A DNA stretch of 64,000 bases from Mucilaginibacter sp. SJ (GCF_028993635.1 NZ_CP118631.1:4402001-4466000); one strand, 5' to 3'. Numbered from the stretch's first letter, positions 44,628-55,033 are shown. Notes: a model not told the origin generated them from the letters alone. Numbers and translations are program-made.

Positions 44628-46277
44628 ATGAAAATCGCGTTAGCCCAGCTCAACTATCACGTAGGTAATTTTGAATCGAACACCAATAAAATCATCGATC
44701 ATATCATCAAGGCAAAAAATAATGGCGCCGACCTGGTTGTATTTGCCGAACTATGTGTTTGCGGCTATCCCTCACGCGATTTTTTAGAGTTTGATGAATT
44801 TATAGGCTTATGCGATGAAGCGGCCAAAAAGATAGCCGAAGTATGTGTAGGTATTGCCTGTATCATAGGCTTGCCAACCCCTAACCATAAACCCGAGGGT
44901 AAAGACCTGAGCAACTCGGCCTATTTTATTGAGAACGGCGAAGTGAAGGCATTAGTAAACAAAGCCTTGCTGCCTAATTACGATGTATTTGATGAGTATC
45001 GTTATTTTGAACCTTCAACAGAATTTAATTGTATTGAGTTTAAAGGTAAGCGGATAGCACTAACCATTTGCGAGGATCTGTGGAATACCATCGAAAACCC
45101 GCTGTACATTACCCGGCCAATGGATACCCTCATTCATCAAAATCCGCACCTGATGATCAATATAGCAGCATCACCTTTTGCTTATAACCACGATGAAGAG
45201 CGTATCGAGATCCTGAGTGATAATGCCAGTCGTTATAAACTGCCGTTGTTGTATGTTAACCATGTTGGCGCTCAAACCGAATTGATATTTGATGGCGGTT
45301 CGTTGGTGTTTGATAATACAGGTAAGCTAATTGATGAGATGCCGTATTTTGAGGAAAGCATGGCTTATTATACATTAAATGAAGATAACACGCTAAGCTT
45401 TGATCATCCGGCAACGATAAAAACTGAGCGGCCGGGTGATATCGAGCAGATCTATCAAGCTGTTATCCTTGGCATCCGTGATTATTTTTATAAATCGGGC
45501 TTTAAGCAGGCAATTTTAGGTTTGTCGGGCGGTATTGATTCGGCAGTAGTGTGCGCTTTGGCTGCAGAGGCGCTGGGGCCGCAAAATGTGATGGCTGTAT
45601 TACTGCCTTCACGGTTTTCAACAGATCATTCATTAAAAGATGCGCAGGATTTGGTTGATAACCTTGGTTGCAAACACGAAATAGTGCCCATTAAAAGCAT
45701 TACAGAGGCCTTTGAAACAGCGTTAAATCCGCAGTTTGATGGCTTGCCTTTTAATATCGCGGAGGAAAATATCCAATCGCGCAGCAGGGCTGTTTTATTA
45801 ATGGCGATGTGCAATAAGTTCGGGTATATTTTGCTGAACACCAGTAACAAAAGCGAAGCCGCTGTAGGCTATGGCACTTTATATGGCGATATGTGCGGCG
45901 GTATTTCTGTTATTGGCGATGTTTACAAAACCCAGGTTTTTGAGCTTGCGCGATATATTAATCGCAATAAGGAGATCATACCGATCAACTCCATCGTTAA
46001 ACCGCCATCGGCTGAGTTAAGGCCCGATCAAAAAGATACCGATTCGCTGCCCGAATACGATGTGCTCGACAAGATCCTGGCCGAGTATATCGAAAACCGA
46101 TGCTCATCGGCCGAGATTATCAGGATGGGATATGACGAGGCAACCGTTCGCCGGGTTATCAAGCTCACTAATTCGGCCGAGCATAAGCGTTATCAAACAC
46201 CGCCTATTTTAAGGGTATCGCCAAAAGCATTTGGTATGGGCCGGAGGATGCCTATTGTAGGTAAATACTTGTCGTAA
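44628..46277 (+). CDS. nadE: Glutamine-dependent NAD+ synthetase
   Basis: A 549-residue two-domain enzyme. The N-terminal nitrilase-like glutaminase has Glu in FAELCVCGYPSRD and the nucleophile Cys in LTICEDLW. The C-terminal ATP-pyrophosphatase domain has SGGIDSAVV. It converts nicotinic acid adenine dinucleotide to NAD+ with ammonia from glutamine. Confidence 0.97.
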   Translation: MKIALAQLNYHVGNFESNTNKIIDHIIKAKNNGADLVVFAELCVCGYPSRDFLEFDEFIGLCDEAAKKIAEVCVGIACIIGLPTPNHKPEGKDLSNSAYFIENGEVKALVNKALLPNYDVFDEYRYFEPSTEFNCIEFKGKRIALTICEDLWNTIENPLYITRPMDTLIHQNPHLMINIAASPFAYNHDEERIEILSDNASRYKLPLLYVNHVGAQTELIFDGGSLVFDNTGKLIDEMPYFEESMAYYTLNEDNTLSFDHPATIKTERPGDIEQIYQAVILGIRDYFYKSGFKQAILGLSGGIDSAVVCALAAEALGPQNVMAVLLPSRFSTDHSLKDAQDLVDNLGCKHEIVPIKSITEAFETALNPQFDGLPFNIAEENIQSRSRAVLLMAMCNKFGYILLNTSNKSEAAVGYGTLYGDMCGGISVIGDVYKTQVFELARYINRNKEIIPINSIVKPPSAELRPDQKDTDSLPEYDVLDKILAEYIENRCSSAEIIRMGYDEATVRRVIKLTNSAEHKRYQTPPILRVSPKAFGMGRRMPIVGKYLS

Positions 46278-46351
46278 CAGATAAAATTTCACTCTTTAAT
46301 TGTCAAGTTTACGAATATTGTAAAGCATGGTTCGTTTTGTTTTAGTTAAGG

Positions 46352-46380
46352 TTGATTTTTCTTAAAATTGCCTATCTTTC
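46352..46380 (+). promoter_or_regulatory. Putative promoter of the subtilase gene
   Basis: TTG at 46352-46354, 18 bases, then TATCTTTC at 46373-46380 (7 of 8 to TAnnTTTG). The ATG follows after only 6 bases, so the mRNA may be nearly leaderless. Confidence 0.4.
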
Positions 46381-46386
46381 AAACCA

Positions 46387-49300
46387 ATGATCAAACTTTA
46401 CACAATTATTTCTTTTTGCCTTTTGCTGTTATTTGCTGCAGGCGATGCTATGGCCCAACAGCCTTTGATCAGCGAAAAGAACAGGCTTCAGCTTAACGAT
46501 ATTTCGCAGCAATCGTTCACCAATTATAAGGCGTCGCATGACAGGGCGCTCTCTTTAGCTACAACACATGGATGGACATTATCCCGCCGTACAAAAAACG
46601 GCAACCTGGTCACCCTGCAAGGGGTTAACAAATTGGGTTTCCCGATATACCTTATAACACACAACAATACAACAGCGGCTGCTACCACCGGTACAAATAC
46701 GTTGCAGCCCGGTGGTTCATTAGGTTTGAACTTATCAGGATCGTCAGATTTTTTGACCAATAAGCTGGCCATTTGGGATGGCGGAGCGGTTTACAAAGCT
46801 CATCAGGAATTTGCCGGTAAAACCATCACCCTAAAAACTACCGAACCGGTCAATGACCATTCATCGCACGTAGCCGGTACCATGATAGCCAAAGGCATTT
46901 ACGCGCCGGCCAAAGGCATGTCATTTGGAGCAACAACCCTTCAGTCATATGATTTTAATAATGATGAAGCCACCATGAGTGCCGCTGCTGCCAATCTTCT
47001 ACTTTCCAATCACTCATACGGGGTAGTAACGGGTTGGGATTATAATGATTCGGCCGGCCGCTGGGAGTGGAATGGTTTACCTGGCGACACGGTAGATTAC
47101 AACTTTGGTTTCTACGACTCAAAAACAGCCAACTGGGATAAGATAGCTTATACCGCCCCATATTACCTCATTGTTGAATCGGCAGGTAACGAGCGTACAA
47201 GTAATGGCCCAGCAGTGGGTGAAACCTACTACGGCTACAAAAGCAAAACCGATCAAACTTTCGTGAACAAAGGCGCCCGCCCTGCCGGCATCAGCAATAA
47301 TGATAGCTATGATATTATAAGCACCAGCGGCAACGCCAAAAACATACTTACCGTAGGCGCAGTTTACCCGCTATTGTACGGTCCTAAAAACCGGAGCGAT
47401 GTAGCCATAGCGCCGTTCAGCAGCTGGGGGCCAACAGATGATGGCCGCATTAAGCCGGATATTGTAGGGGATGGTGTTAACGTACTTTCGGTAGGGGTTG
47501 ATAATACTACTTCATATGCTACTTTATCAGGCACCTCAATGGCTGCCCCTAATGTTACAGGTTCGCTTTATTTGCTGCAGGAATACTATGCCAAACAAAA
47601 TGGAGGAACATTTATGCGGTCGGCCACATTGAAAGGATTGGTTTGCCATACGGCCTTCGATGCCGGCAATGTGGGGCCTGATTATATTTATGGCTGGGGA
47701 TTGCTTAACATGGCCGAAGCTGCACAAGCCATAACCAACAATGGCGGTAAAAGCATAGTAAGCGAAAAAACACTTACACAAGGACAAACACAAACCTATA
47801 ACGTAATAGCATCCGGTAACCGCTTACTGGCAGCAACCATATCATGGACAGATCCACAAGGTACGGCAACTACCGAAGGCGTGATCAACAGCCGGACTCC
47901 CAAATTGGTGAATGACCTCGATATCAGGGTAAGTGACGGCACAACAACTTTTACTCCCTGGGTACTTGACCCCAATAAGCCTGGATTTGCTGCAACTAAC
48001 GGAGATAACATCAGGGATAACATTGAACAGGTATATATCCCTAATTCGGTTCCCGGCAGGGCTTATACTATTACGGTATCACATAAAGGAAGCTTATCAT
48101 CCGGGTCGCAGGCATACTCGCTTATTGTTACCGGGGTTGGGGGAACTGCTTACTGTGCTTCGGCTCCGCTCTCAAATGCCGACTCAAAAGTTGATAATTT
48201 AAAACTCGCTAATATTGATAATACCCCGGCCGCAGGCTGCACAAGCTATTCGGACTATACCAACCTTACCGTACGGCTTGAGCAGGCTAAAACGTACCCC
48301 TTGAGCATCACCCTTGGCACTTGCGGCAACAATTTTAGTAAAGCTGCAAAAGTGTTTATAGACTGGAATGCTAACGGTGTGTTTGAAGATAATGAGCTGG
48401 CAGCAACAACCGGTATCGTTAACGGAACCGGTACTTATAATACCAACATTACCGTGCCGGGAACAGTAATTGCCGGGGCTTATAGCCTGATGCGGGTTGT
48501 GCTTACAGAAACCGGCGATGCATCAACCATTAAAGCATGCGGCAGCTATGCCAAAGGCGAAACCCAGGATTACCGGGTGCAATTTCTGCAAACCAGTATT
48601 GACGCTGGCGTTATTTCAATTGTTAGCCCGGGCAGCAGTGGTTCGTGCTCGGCGAGCACACCTGTTACAGTGAGGCTTAAAAATTTTGGCAACGCGGCTA
48701 TAAACAATATCCCGGTAACGGTTACTATTACCAATGCCAATAATGTTACAACTACTTACAATGAGATCTATAAGGCATCATTGCCCGCATTGGCCGAGGA
48801 TAACTTTACCTTCAGCCAGGAGTTTAATGCGGTTGCAGGGGCATCCTACACTATTACCGCTACCAGCAAACTTACCGGCGATCCGGTTAGCAGCAATAAT
48901 TCGGTTACAGCCAATATCGTCATTAATTCGCCGGCAACTATTGGCGATCTGAGTGCTTATTATTGTTCCACTACCAATCAATACGAATTATTTGGCACTG
49001 GCGACGGTACTGTACTATGGTATCAGAATGCAACTGATGAACTGCCGATAGCCACCGGCAGTGAAGCGTTAACAACCCTGGCGCCGGTTAATAATACTTA
49101 CTATGCAGGCGTTAATGATTTTACCGGAACAATTGGTCCGGCTACTAAAAGCGTGTTTACGGCTGGTGGTTATAATCAGTTTACCCCTTATGTAACTGTA
49201 AACACTAAGGTGCCGGTATTAATTAAAAGCGCACGCCTTTACATTGGTAATTCGGGGAAAATAACATTTAATGTATCCAATGCTAACGGGCAAATTGTAT

Positions 49301-50127
49301 CGTCGGTTACCATAAACGCTGTTGCAACCCGTACAACCCCTCTGGCAGGCGCACAGCCCGATGATCCTAACGATCAGGGACAGGTGTATGATTTAAACCT
49401 GTCGTTACCAGGTGCCGGCAATTACCAGATCTCGGTTGATTTTGCTGATCAGGCTACAATATATCGTAATAACGGAGGGGTAACAGGTTACCCGTTTAAG
49501 ATTGGTAATATATTTAGCATTACCGGTAACAGCGCTACTGCAACCAATGGCGATACAACCGCCTATAAAGGTTACTACTATTATTTTTATGATATGAAGG
49601 TGCAAAGCCTGGGCTGCGCATCGGCCGTACGTAAGGCGGTAACGTTGAGCAAGCCGCTTATTACCCAAACCAATAACACACTTAACTCAAACTTTACCGA
49701 TGGCAACCAGTGGCTGTTAAATGGCAATGTAATAAGCGGGGCTACCGCTGCAACTTATAACCCTGTACAAAGTGGAAAATACCAGGTGCAGGTTACCCTG
49801 GCCAATGGCTGTGTGGCGCAATCAGATAATTATGTTTACGCACGCGAAGGCAGGGCCGGGAATAAAAATGAAATTGGGTTGAGCGTGTTCCCGGTACCGG
49901 TAAGTACCGATTTAAACGTGGTATTTGCGGCTAAAGAAGCCACCACCATGAAATTATCCCTCATTAATGCTTTAGGTGAAGCCGTTTACCAGGGCGGGCA
50001 GCAAAACATTGATCAGGGTAATTACAGCACTATTTTGAATGTTAGCAGGCAAACGCCGGGAGTATATGTGCTTAGGGTATTACTTGGACAGAAGGTCTAT
50101 TCGCAAAAAGTTATCATCACCCGTTAG
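46387..50127 (+). CDS. Secreted subtilisin-like (S8) protease with GEVED domain and T9SS sorting tail
   Basis: A 1246-residue protein with a signal peptide of 1-23. The S8 domain has Asp131 in WDGG, His158 in DHSSHVAGT and Ser382 in SGTSMAAP. A P/Homo B-like beta domain follows (to about 600), then a GEVED domain around 620-740 (FIDWNANGVFEDNE), CARDB/Ig-like repeats and a C-terminal type A T9SS sorting domain (SVFPVPVSTDLNV ... VYSQKVIITR). It is a likely substrate of the Gld/Spr machinery in this window. Confidence 0.95.
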   Translation: MIKLYTIISFCLLLLFAAGDAMAQQPLISEKNRLQLNDISQQSFTNYKASHDRALSLATTHGWTLSRRTKNGNLVTLQGVNKLGFPIYLITHNNTTAAATTGTNTLQPGGSLGLNLSGSSDFLTNKLAIWDGGAVYKAHQEFAGKTITLKTTEPVNDHSSHVAGTMIAKGIYAPAKGMSFGATTLQSYDFNNDEATMSAAAANLLLSNHSYGVVTGWDYNDSAGRWEWNGLPGDTVDYNFGFYDSKTANWDKIAYTAPYYLIVESAGNERTSNGPAVGETYYGYKSKTDQTFVNKGARPAGISNNDSYDIISTSGNAKNILTVGAVYPLLYGPKNRSDVAIAPFSSWGPTDDGRIKPDIVGDGVNVLSVGVDNTTSYATLSGTSMAAPNVTGSLYLLQEYYAKQNGGTFMRSATLKGLVCHTAFDAGNVGPDYIYGWGLLNMAEAAQAITNNGGKSIVSEKTLTQGQTQTYNVIASGNRLLAATISWTDPQGTATTEGVINSRTPKLVNDLDIRVSDGTTTFTPWVLDPNKPGFAATNGDNIRDNIEQVYIPNSVPGRAYTITVSHKGSLSSGSQAYSLIVTGVGGTAYCASAPLSNADSKVDNLKLANIDNTPAAGCTSYSDYTNLTVRLEQAKTYPLSITLGTCGNNFSKAAKVFIDWNANGVFEDNELAATTGIVNGTGTYNTNITVPGTVIAGAYSLMRVVLTETGDASTIKACGSYAKGETQDYRVQFLQTSIDAGVISIVSPGSSGSCSASTPVTVRLKNFGNAAINNIPVTVTITNANNVTTTYNEIYKASLPALAEDNFTFSQEFNAVAGASYTITATSKLTGDPVSSNNSVTANIVINSPATIGDLSAYYCSTTNQYELFGTGDGTVLWYQNATDELPIATGSEALTTLAPVNNTYYAGVNDFTGTIGPATKSVFTAGGYNQFTPYVTVNTKVPVLIKSARLYIGNSGKITFNVSNANGQIVSSVTINAVATRTTPLAGAQPDDPNDQGQVYDLNLSLPGAGNYQISVDFADQATIYRNNGGVTGYPFKIGNIFSITGNSATATNGDTTAYKGYYYYFYDMKVQSLGCASAVRKAVTLSKPLITQTNNTLNSNFTDGNQWLLNGNVISGATAATYNPVQSGKYQVQVTLANGCVAQSDNYVYAREGRAGNKNEIGLSVFPVPVSTDLNVVFAAKEATTMKLSLINALGEAVYQGGQQNIDQGNYSTILNVSRQTPGVYVLRVLLGQKVYSQKVIITR

Positions 50128-50156
50128 GCAGGTGATGATAATCTCTTTTATTTTTT
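50112..50156 (+). terminator. Terminator overlapping the subtilase stop
   Basis: Ten-base perfect arms (tatcatcacc 50112-50121, 50131-50140) with the stop codon in the loop, then a T-rich tail. Confidence 0.8.
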
Positions 50157-50649
50157 AGAAGGTATACTTCAATCCCAGTCCGGGTGCGATATCAAAAAAT
50201 GGCCCTCTTGCCAGTTCAAGTCGCGGATTAAGGTCAAGGCTGATAGCAATTGGCGCATTAGGGATAACATATTCCAAACCGATAACAGCATCGGCACCTA
50301 TCAGGATGTGTTTGCCGTTGTAGTATTCGTCGTCGCCGCCAAAACGTTTGTAATAGCCATTGCCTACCGAACCGAGGTGACCACCAAAGCCATAATAAAA
50401 GCTCAGTTTATCAACATTAAAAGCTTGCTGGTTTAATTCATACAAGCCGGTTAATACCACGCCATGATCGCGGATGCCCAGGATGCCTTCAAGCGCGGTG
50501 CCTTTATCCATAAAATATTTAACAGAGGGGCCAACTTCGTATGCGCCAAATTTTAAACCTACTGCTGTTTTATAGTCTTGAGCCTGTGAGTTTTTGCTGA
50601 TCAATAAAAAGGATACGGAAAATAATAAAAGGTACGTTAATTTTTTCAT
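50155..50649 (-). CDS. Outer-membrane beta-barrel-like protein
   Basis: About 164 residues from the ATG at 50649, beginning a clear signal peptide (MKKLTYLLLFSVSFLLISKNSQAQ). The mature part alternates hydrophobic and polar residues with many Gly/Tyr and ends LGLKYTF, with a terminal Phe as in outer-membrane barrels. The ligand or role is unknown. Confidence 0.78.
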   Translation of the reverse strand: MKKLTYLLLFSVSFLLISKNSQAQDYKTAVGLKFGAYEVGPSVKYFMDKGTALEGILGIRDHGVVLTGLYELNQQAFNVDKLSFYYGFGGHLGSVGNGYYKRFGGDDEYYNGKHILIGADAVIGLEYVIPNAPIAISLDLNPRLELARGPFFDIAPGLGLKYTF

Positions 50650-50893
50650 GCAGATGAATTTAATGATTGACAATAATGTAGCTGTAACAAAAAAGTGACC
50701 AGCTTGTTTAGCTCGATTTTAAGCTTTCTTATTTCATGCAAATAAACGCCGGAATTGCCTTTTTATGGTATCCGCGTATAAAAAACATTGTGCTTTGATT
50801 GGTATTGAATTGGTTTTCAATAGAAAAGAATGGTTCCGGATTGTTAAATTAAGTACCCAAATAAGCTATTTTAGTGAAAATTAAATTGCTGTA

Positions 50894-52615
50894 ATGACTA
50901 TAAACCGCCTTAAAATAAATAATCTGAAATGCCAGGTCCTGTTTTTATCCGTAATATTTTTTGTTTTACCGGGATGTGCACCAAGGCAGCTCGGGGTCAA
51001 TAACAGCGGTCAGTACCGTAACGGAATGGTAGTTTGCGCATATCCGGATGCCGCACAGGTGGGGCTTGATATATTGAAGAGAGGAGGTAATGCAGTTGAT
51101 GCCGCCGTAGCGGTGCAATTTGCTTTGGCAGTCACTTTGCCCGAAGCCGGGAACATAGGTGGCGGCGGTTTCATGGTTTACCGTGCCGGTAACGGTAAAA
51201 CAAGCACACTTGATTTTAGGGAAAAAGGCCCGGGTGCAGCTAATGTTAATATGTATCTTGATTCGGCAGGTAATGTAATCCCCAATATGAGTTTGTATAC
51301 CCACAAAGCATTGGGCGTGCCGGGATCAGTTGATGGAATGATTGAGGCTCATCATAAATACGGCAAACTGAAATGGGCCGATTTGATTGAACCGGCCATT
51401 AAACTTGCCCGCAATGGTTTTAAAATAACCAAACATTTGGCCAGCGATCTTAACCGTACCGCTCAACAATTTAAAAAGCTAAACCCGGGTAAAAATTATT
51501 TGATAAAGGACGGGGAATGGAAAGAGGGTGATCTACTGGTACAGGAAGACCTGGCCAAAACATTTGAACAGATCCGTGATAAAGGCCGTGACGGTTTTTA
51601 TGACGGGCCTGTTGCGGATTTGATTGTTGATGAAATGAAACTGGGGAATGGCCTTATCACGAAAGCTGATCTCAAAAACTATCATGCTGTTTGGCGTGAT
51701 GCAATCGTTGGTAAATACAAGGATTACAAGATCATTACCATGCCGCCGCCTTCAAGCGGGGGGATTGCTTTATTGCAATTGCTGAAGTCAGTTGAGCCTT
51801 ATCCGCTGAAAAGATGGGGCTACAATCAGGATTCTACCATCAGGCTTATCGTGGAGGCCGAGCGCCGGGTATACGCAGACCGTTCCAAATACCTTGGCGA
51901 TCCGGACTTTTATAAAGTGCCGGTTGATAGCCTGCTCCAGCCGGCTTATATCACATCGCGCATGAAAAGCTTTAGCTGGGATGCTGCTACGCCAAGTGCC
52001 AGTATCCAACCAGGCTCATTTGTTGGTTATGAAAGCGACCAGACCACGCATTATTCCATTGTGGACAGGGAAGGCAACGCGGTATCCGTTACTACCACGT
52101 TGAATGATAGCTTTGGCTCAAAGATCTTTGTAGGCGGGGCGGGCTTTTTGCTGAATAATGAAATGGATGATTTTAGCTCCAAGCCTGGTGTGCCAAACAT
52201 GTACGGGCTGGTTGGTGGCAAGGCTAACAGCATTCAGCCTGGCAAGCGGATGTTATCATCCATGACGCCCACTATTGTTGAAAAGGACGGCAAGCTGTTC
52301 ATGGTAGTAGGAACCCCCGGCGGCTCAACTATTATTACCTCTGTTTTCCAAACCATACTCAATGTAATTGAATTTAATCAGAACATGCAGCAGGCTGTTG
52401 CTTCAAAGCGTTTCCACAGCCAGTGGCTTCCCGACGAAGTAACTATTGAGAAGGACGGTGTTGACAGTACTACAGTTGGCAAGCTACAAAGCAAAGGATA
52501 TAAGATTGTAACCACCAAATCCATTGGCCGCGTTGATGCTATCCTCAAAACTAAATGGGGCTATTACGAAGGCGGGGCCGACCCGAGAGGGGATGATACC
52601 AAGATGGGTTGGTAG
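50894..52615 (+). CDS. ggt: Gamma-glutamyltransferase
   Basis: A 573-residue precursor that self-cleaves before Thr384 (DQTTHYSIVD) to give large and small subunits. Lipobox FVLPGC predicts membrane anchoring. RGGNAVDAAVA near the N-terminus and SGGIAL are family-typical. It hydrolyses glutathione and gamma-glutamyl compounds in the periplasm. It ends just before a word palindrome. Confidence 0.95.
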   Translation: MTINRLKINNLKCQVLFLSVIFFVLPGCAPRQLGVNNSGQYRNGMVVCAYPDAAQVGLDILKRGGNAVDAAVAVQFALAVTLPEAGNIGGGGFMVYRAGNGKTSTLDFREKGPGAANVNMYLDSAGNVIPNMSLYTHKALGVPGSVDGMIEAHHKYGKLKWADLIEPAIKLARNGFKITKHLASDLNRTAQQFKKLNPGKNYLIKDGEWKEGDLLVQEDLAKTFEQIRDKGRDGFYDGPVADLIVDEMKLGNGLITKADLKNYHAVWRDAIVGKYKDYKIITMPPPSSGGIALLQLLKSVEPYPLKRWGYNQDSTIRLIVEAERRVYADRSKYLGDPDFYKVPVDSLLQPAYITSRMKSFSWDAATPSASIQPGSFVGYESDQTTHYSIVDREGNAVSVTTTLNDSFGSKIFVGGAGFLLNNEMDDFSSKPGVPNMYGLVGGKANSIQPGKRMLSSMTPTIVEKDGKLFMVVGTPGGSTIITSVFQTILNVIEFNQNMQQAVASKRFHSQWLPDEVTIEKDGVDSTTVGKLQSKGYKIVTTKSIGRVDAILKTKWGYYEGGADPRGDDTKMGW

Positions 52616-52712
52616 GTTAGTTCACTGGTTCATTAGTTCATTGGTGTTTGGTGAGGATGCGCCTGCATAATTTTCAGCTGTACAGTACCAATGAACCAGT
52701 GAACAAATGAAC
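52616..52712. repeat. Word palindrome (ttcattagt vocabulary), no insert
   Basis: gttagttcactggttcattag-type words (52616-52645) are answered by accaatgaaccagtgaacaa words (52687-52712). Bases 52617-52645 are identical to 30521-30549. The 41-base centre contains no gene. Confidence 0.9.
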
Positions 52713-52756
52713 AAAGCCCTTGCGTAATCAATAAGCATTTCTTACGTTTGGTATGC

Positions 52757-53200
52757 ATGCATAATAATGTAAAACACCAGGAAACTATCGACTATTTTAT
52801 AAAGATAGTGTGGCAAACCATGGCTAACCGTTACAACCAGTTGGTGACGGAGTTTGGCTTTACACAGTCAATAGGTTACCTGCTCATTAATATCGACGAA
52901 AAGGAAGGTACTACCGTATCGCAGGCTGCTGCCTTGCTGGGGCTTAAATCAACCAGCTTGTCGCGCATGCTTAGTCAACTGGAAACCACCGGGTTGATAT
53001 ATCGTGAAAGCAACGAGGGCGATAAGCGTTCGGTTAAAATTTACCTTACTGCGTTAGGTAAAGAAAAACGACACCAGGCCCGTGTAATAGTACGCCAGTT
53101 CAATAATTACCTCGATGCTAACATCAGCGAAGCCGATAAACAACACCTCATCGAAACGCTTAAAAAGCTGAACAAGCTTACCGTTAACTATAAACCCTGA
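52757..53200 (+). CDS. MarR-family transcriptional regulator
   Basis: About 147 residues from the ATG at 52757. A TTG three codons upstream is less likely. The winged helix has AAALLGLKSTSLSRMLSQLETTGLI as recognition region and RESNEGDKRSVKIYLTALGK as the wing. The ligand and targets are unknown. The neighbours (ggt upstream, FKBP proteins downstream) give no clear hint. Confidence 0.9.
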   Translation: MHNNVKHQETIDYFIKIVWQTMANRYNQLVTEFGFTQSIGYLLINIDEKEGTTVSQAAALLGLKSTSLSRMLSQLETTGLIYRESNEGDKRSVKIYLTALGKEKRHQARVIVRQFNNYLDANISEADKQHLIETLKKLNKLTVNYKP

Positions 53201-53403
53201 TTGGTCATTTTGCTTCGCGTCATTGCGCTGCGCTGTCATTGGGTCATTATGTTGCGCGTTATTATGCTACGCTGTCATTTTGCTTTGCAGTCATCGAGGC
53301 ATTTACTTCGTGTCATTAATCATTATGCTTGGAGTCGTTAAGTTATCGACAGTATGCCAGGCAATCACTTAATGACCAAATGATAAAATGACCGCGCAGC
53401 GCC
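53201..53403. repeat. Word-repeat spacer (gtcattttgct vocabulary)
   Basis: gtcatt/gcgctgcgct words repeat at least six times from 53204 to 53322, then reverse-strand words aatgaccaaatgataaaatg (about 53371-53390) and gcgcagcgc follow. The whole gap before the FKBP gene is about 347 bases and otherwise empty. Confidence 0.8.
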
Positions 53404-53547
53404 CACACTTTTACTTAAAATCGAGCGTTTTACCTTCGAAATATCCCTTATCGGGTGTTTTAAACGGTGCCTGCTTTTTATTAATTGTTAAAAAGTGTTA
53501 AGCTGCCGTTTTTCTATTTTAAAAGAATAAATTTGCCTTTTGAATTG

Positions 53548-54048
53548 ATGAACAGGATACTGTTAGTTTTACTGCTGTTAAGCACCATTGTTTTTGGATG
53601 TGTTAAATCATCTGTTGACCCTGCTGTACAATACCGGGCACAGGCCGCTATTGATGATAAGATCATAAGCGACTACCTTGCTGCCAATACATCGATAAAG
53701 GCGAAGCGGGTGGATACAACAGGTGTTTATTACATAGTAAACGATGGAGAAGGAGGAACAGGTAATGTGCTTTACACCAGTTCGACACAGGTTACAGTTG
53801 GTTATACCGGCAAAATACTAACATCGGGTGTTGTATTTGCCCAAACGGATCAGTTTCATCCTACCTATATATTGGGGGGGGTAATAAAAGGCTGGCAGTT
53901 GGGTATCCCGCAGATCAAACCGGGAGGTAAGGTACGGTTGCTGATCCCATCGCGTTATGCTTATGGGCCATATGCGCAGGATTCGATACATTTGCCGGCA
54001 AATTCAGTGCTTGATTTTCAAATTCAGCTGTATAACGTAACCAATTAA
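53548..54048 (+). CDS. FKBP-type peptidyl-prolyl isomerase lipoprotein
   Basis: About 166 residues from the ATG at 53548, chosen because MNRILLVLLLLSTIVFGC gives a lipobox (Cys18). The FKBP core is present: VTVGYTGKILTSGVVFAQT, GVIKGWQLGIPQIKPGGKVRLLIPSRYAYG and SVLDFQIQL. It assists periplasmic or surface protein folding. A two-domain relative follows. Confidence 0.9.
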   Translation: MNRILLVLLLLSTIVFGCVKSSVDPAVQYRAQAAIDDKIISDYLAANTSIKAKRVDTTGVYYIVNDGEGGTGNVLYTSSTQVTVGYTGKILTSGVVFAQTDQFHPTYILGGVIKGWQLGIPQIKPGGKVRLLIPSRYAYGPYAQDSIHLPANSVLDFQIQLYNVTN

Positions 54049-54121
54049 TAAAGCCAGATAAAAGGACAATATAGGCCGGCCGGCAATAGCTTTAGGCGGT
54101 TAAAAAGACAAATTATAATAA

Positions 54122-55033
54122 ATGAAACAAACTATTTTTACGCTCTTAGTACTTATCTCTATAGGCCTTATATCATGCCGGAAAGACAGGAACGATCCGG
54201 ACATTAAGCAATATGACGACACCCAGATCAAGAATTATATAGCGGCAAACAGCATCACTGGTATGTTACGAGATACTACCGACGGTGATACAACCGGCAT
54301 ATACTACAAGATTCTTTCACAAGGCCGTGGTACACCGATGGATTACTCAGATCAGATCTCATTTGTATTTACCGTTCGCACGCTCGATGGTAAGTTTGTA
54401 TCTGTTGACTCGCTTAATACAAACCATTTTTACGGTTACCTGGGACATGTTAGCAACTCACTGCCCAAAGGTTTACAGACAGCTATCCACAACCTGATAA
54501 AATATAAAGGTACGGCTGCAAGGGTGATCATCCCATCTCATTTGGCTTATGGCGTTAACGGTTACGGATCGGGCAGCTCAAGCAATGCAAATACCCATAT
54601 CGGAGGTAACCAAAGTTTGGACTATTATATTAATGTGGTTTCAAACCAGGAGCTGTATGATGACGCTATTATTAAAAATTATATCAAAACCAAAGGGCTT
54701 ACCGGATTTACCAAAACGGCCGATGGTGTATACTACAAAGTAGGAACACCTGGTACTGGAACAGACGAAATAACTAATGATTCATACATCACCACGGCTT
54801 ATACTGGTAAATTTTTGAATGATAATATATTCGATACCCAAACTTCTTATTCCCAAACCGTTGGTAGTCTGGCAACGGGAGTTGGTAAGGCATTGAATGG
54901 CCAAACAGCCGGCGTTGTTATATCAATGATAATACCATCAAGGTTTGGTTACGGTACTGCAGGCAGTAGTACCGCGATTGGCCCCAACGTTGTGCTTTAC
55001 TTTGATTTTACAATAGCTACAGTTAGTAACTAA
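54122..55033 (+). CDS. Double FKBP-domain lipoprotein
   Basis: A 303-residue protein with lipobox LISC. Two FKBP units are visible: about 35-175 (IIPSHLAYG) and 185-303 (GVYYKVGTPGTGT, IIPSRFGYG). Both begin with the same I-K-N-Y-I motif, so the protein arose by internal duplication. The active-site residues look less conserved in the first unit. It is probably in an operon with the preceding gene. Confidence 0.88.
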   Translation: MKQTIFTLLVLISIGLISCRKDRNDPDIKQYDDTQIKNYIAANSITGMLRDTTDGDTTGIYYKILSQGRGTPMDYSDQISFVFTVRTLDGKFVSVDSLNTNHFYGYLGHVSNSLPKGLQTAIHNLIKYKGTAARVIIPSHLAYGVNGYGSGSSSNANTHIGGNQSLDYYINVVSNQELYDDAIIKNYIKTKGLTGFTKTADGVYYKVGTPGTGTDEITNDSYITTAYTGKFLNDNIFDTQTSYSQTVGSLATGVGKALNGQTAGVVISMIIPSRFGYGTAGSSTAIGPNVVLYFDFTIATVSN

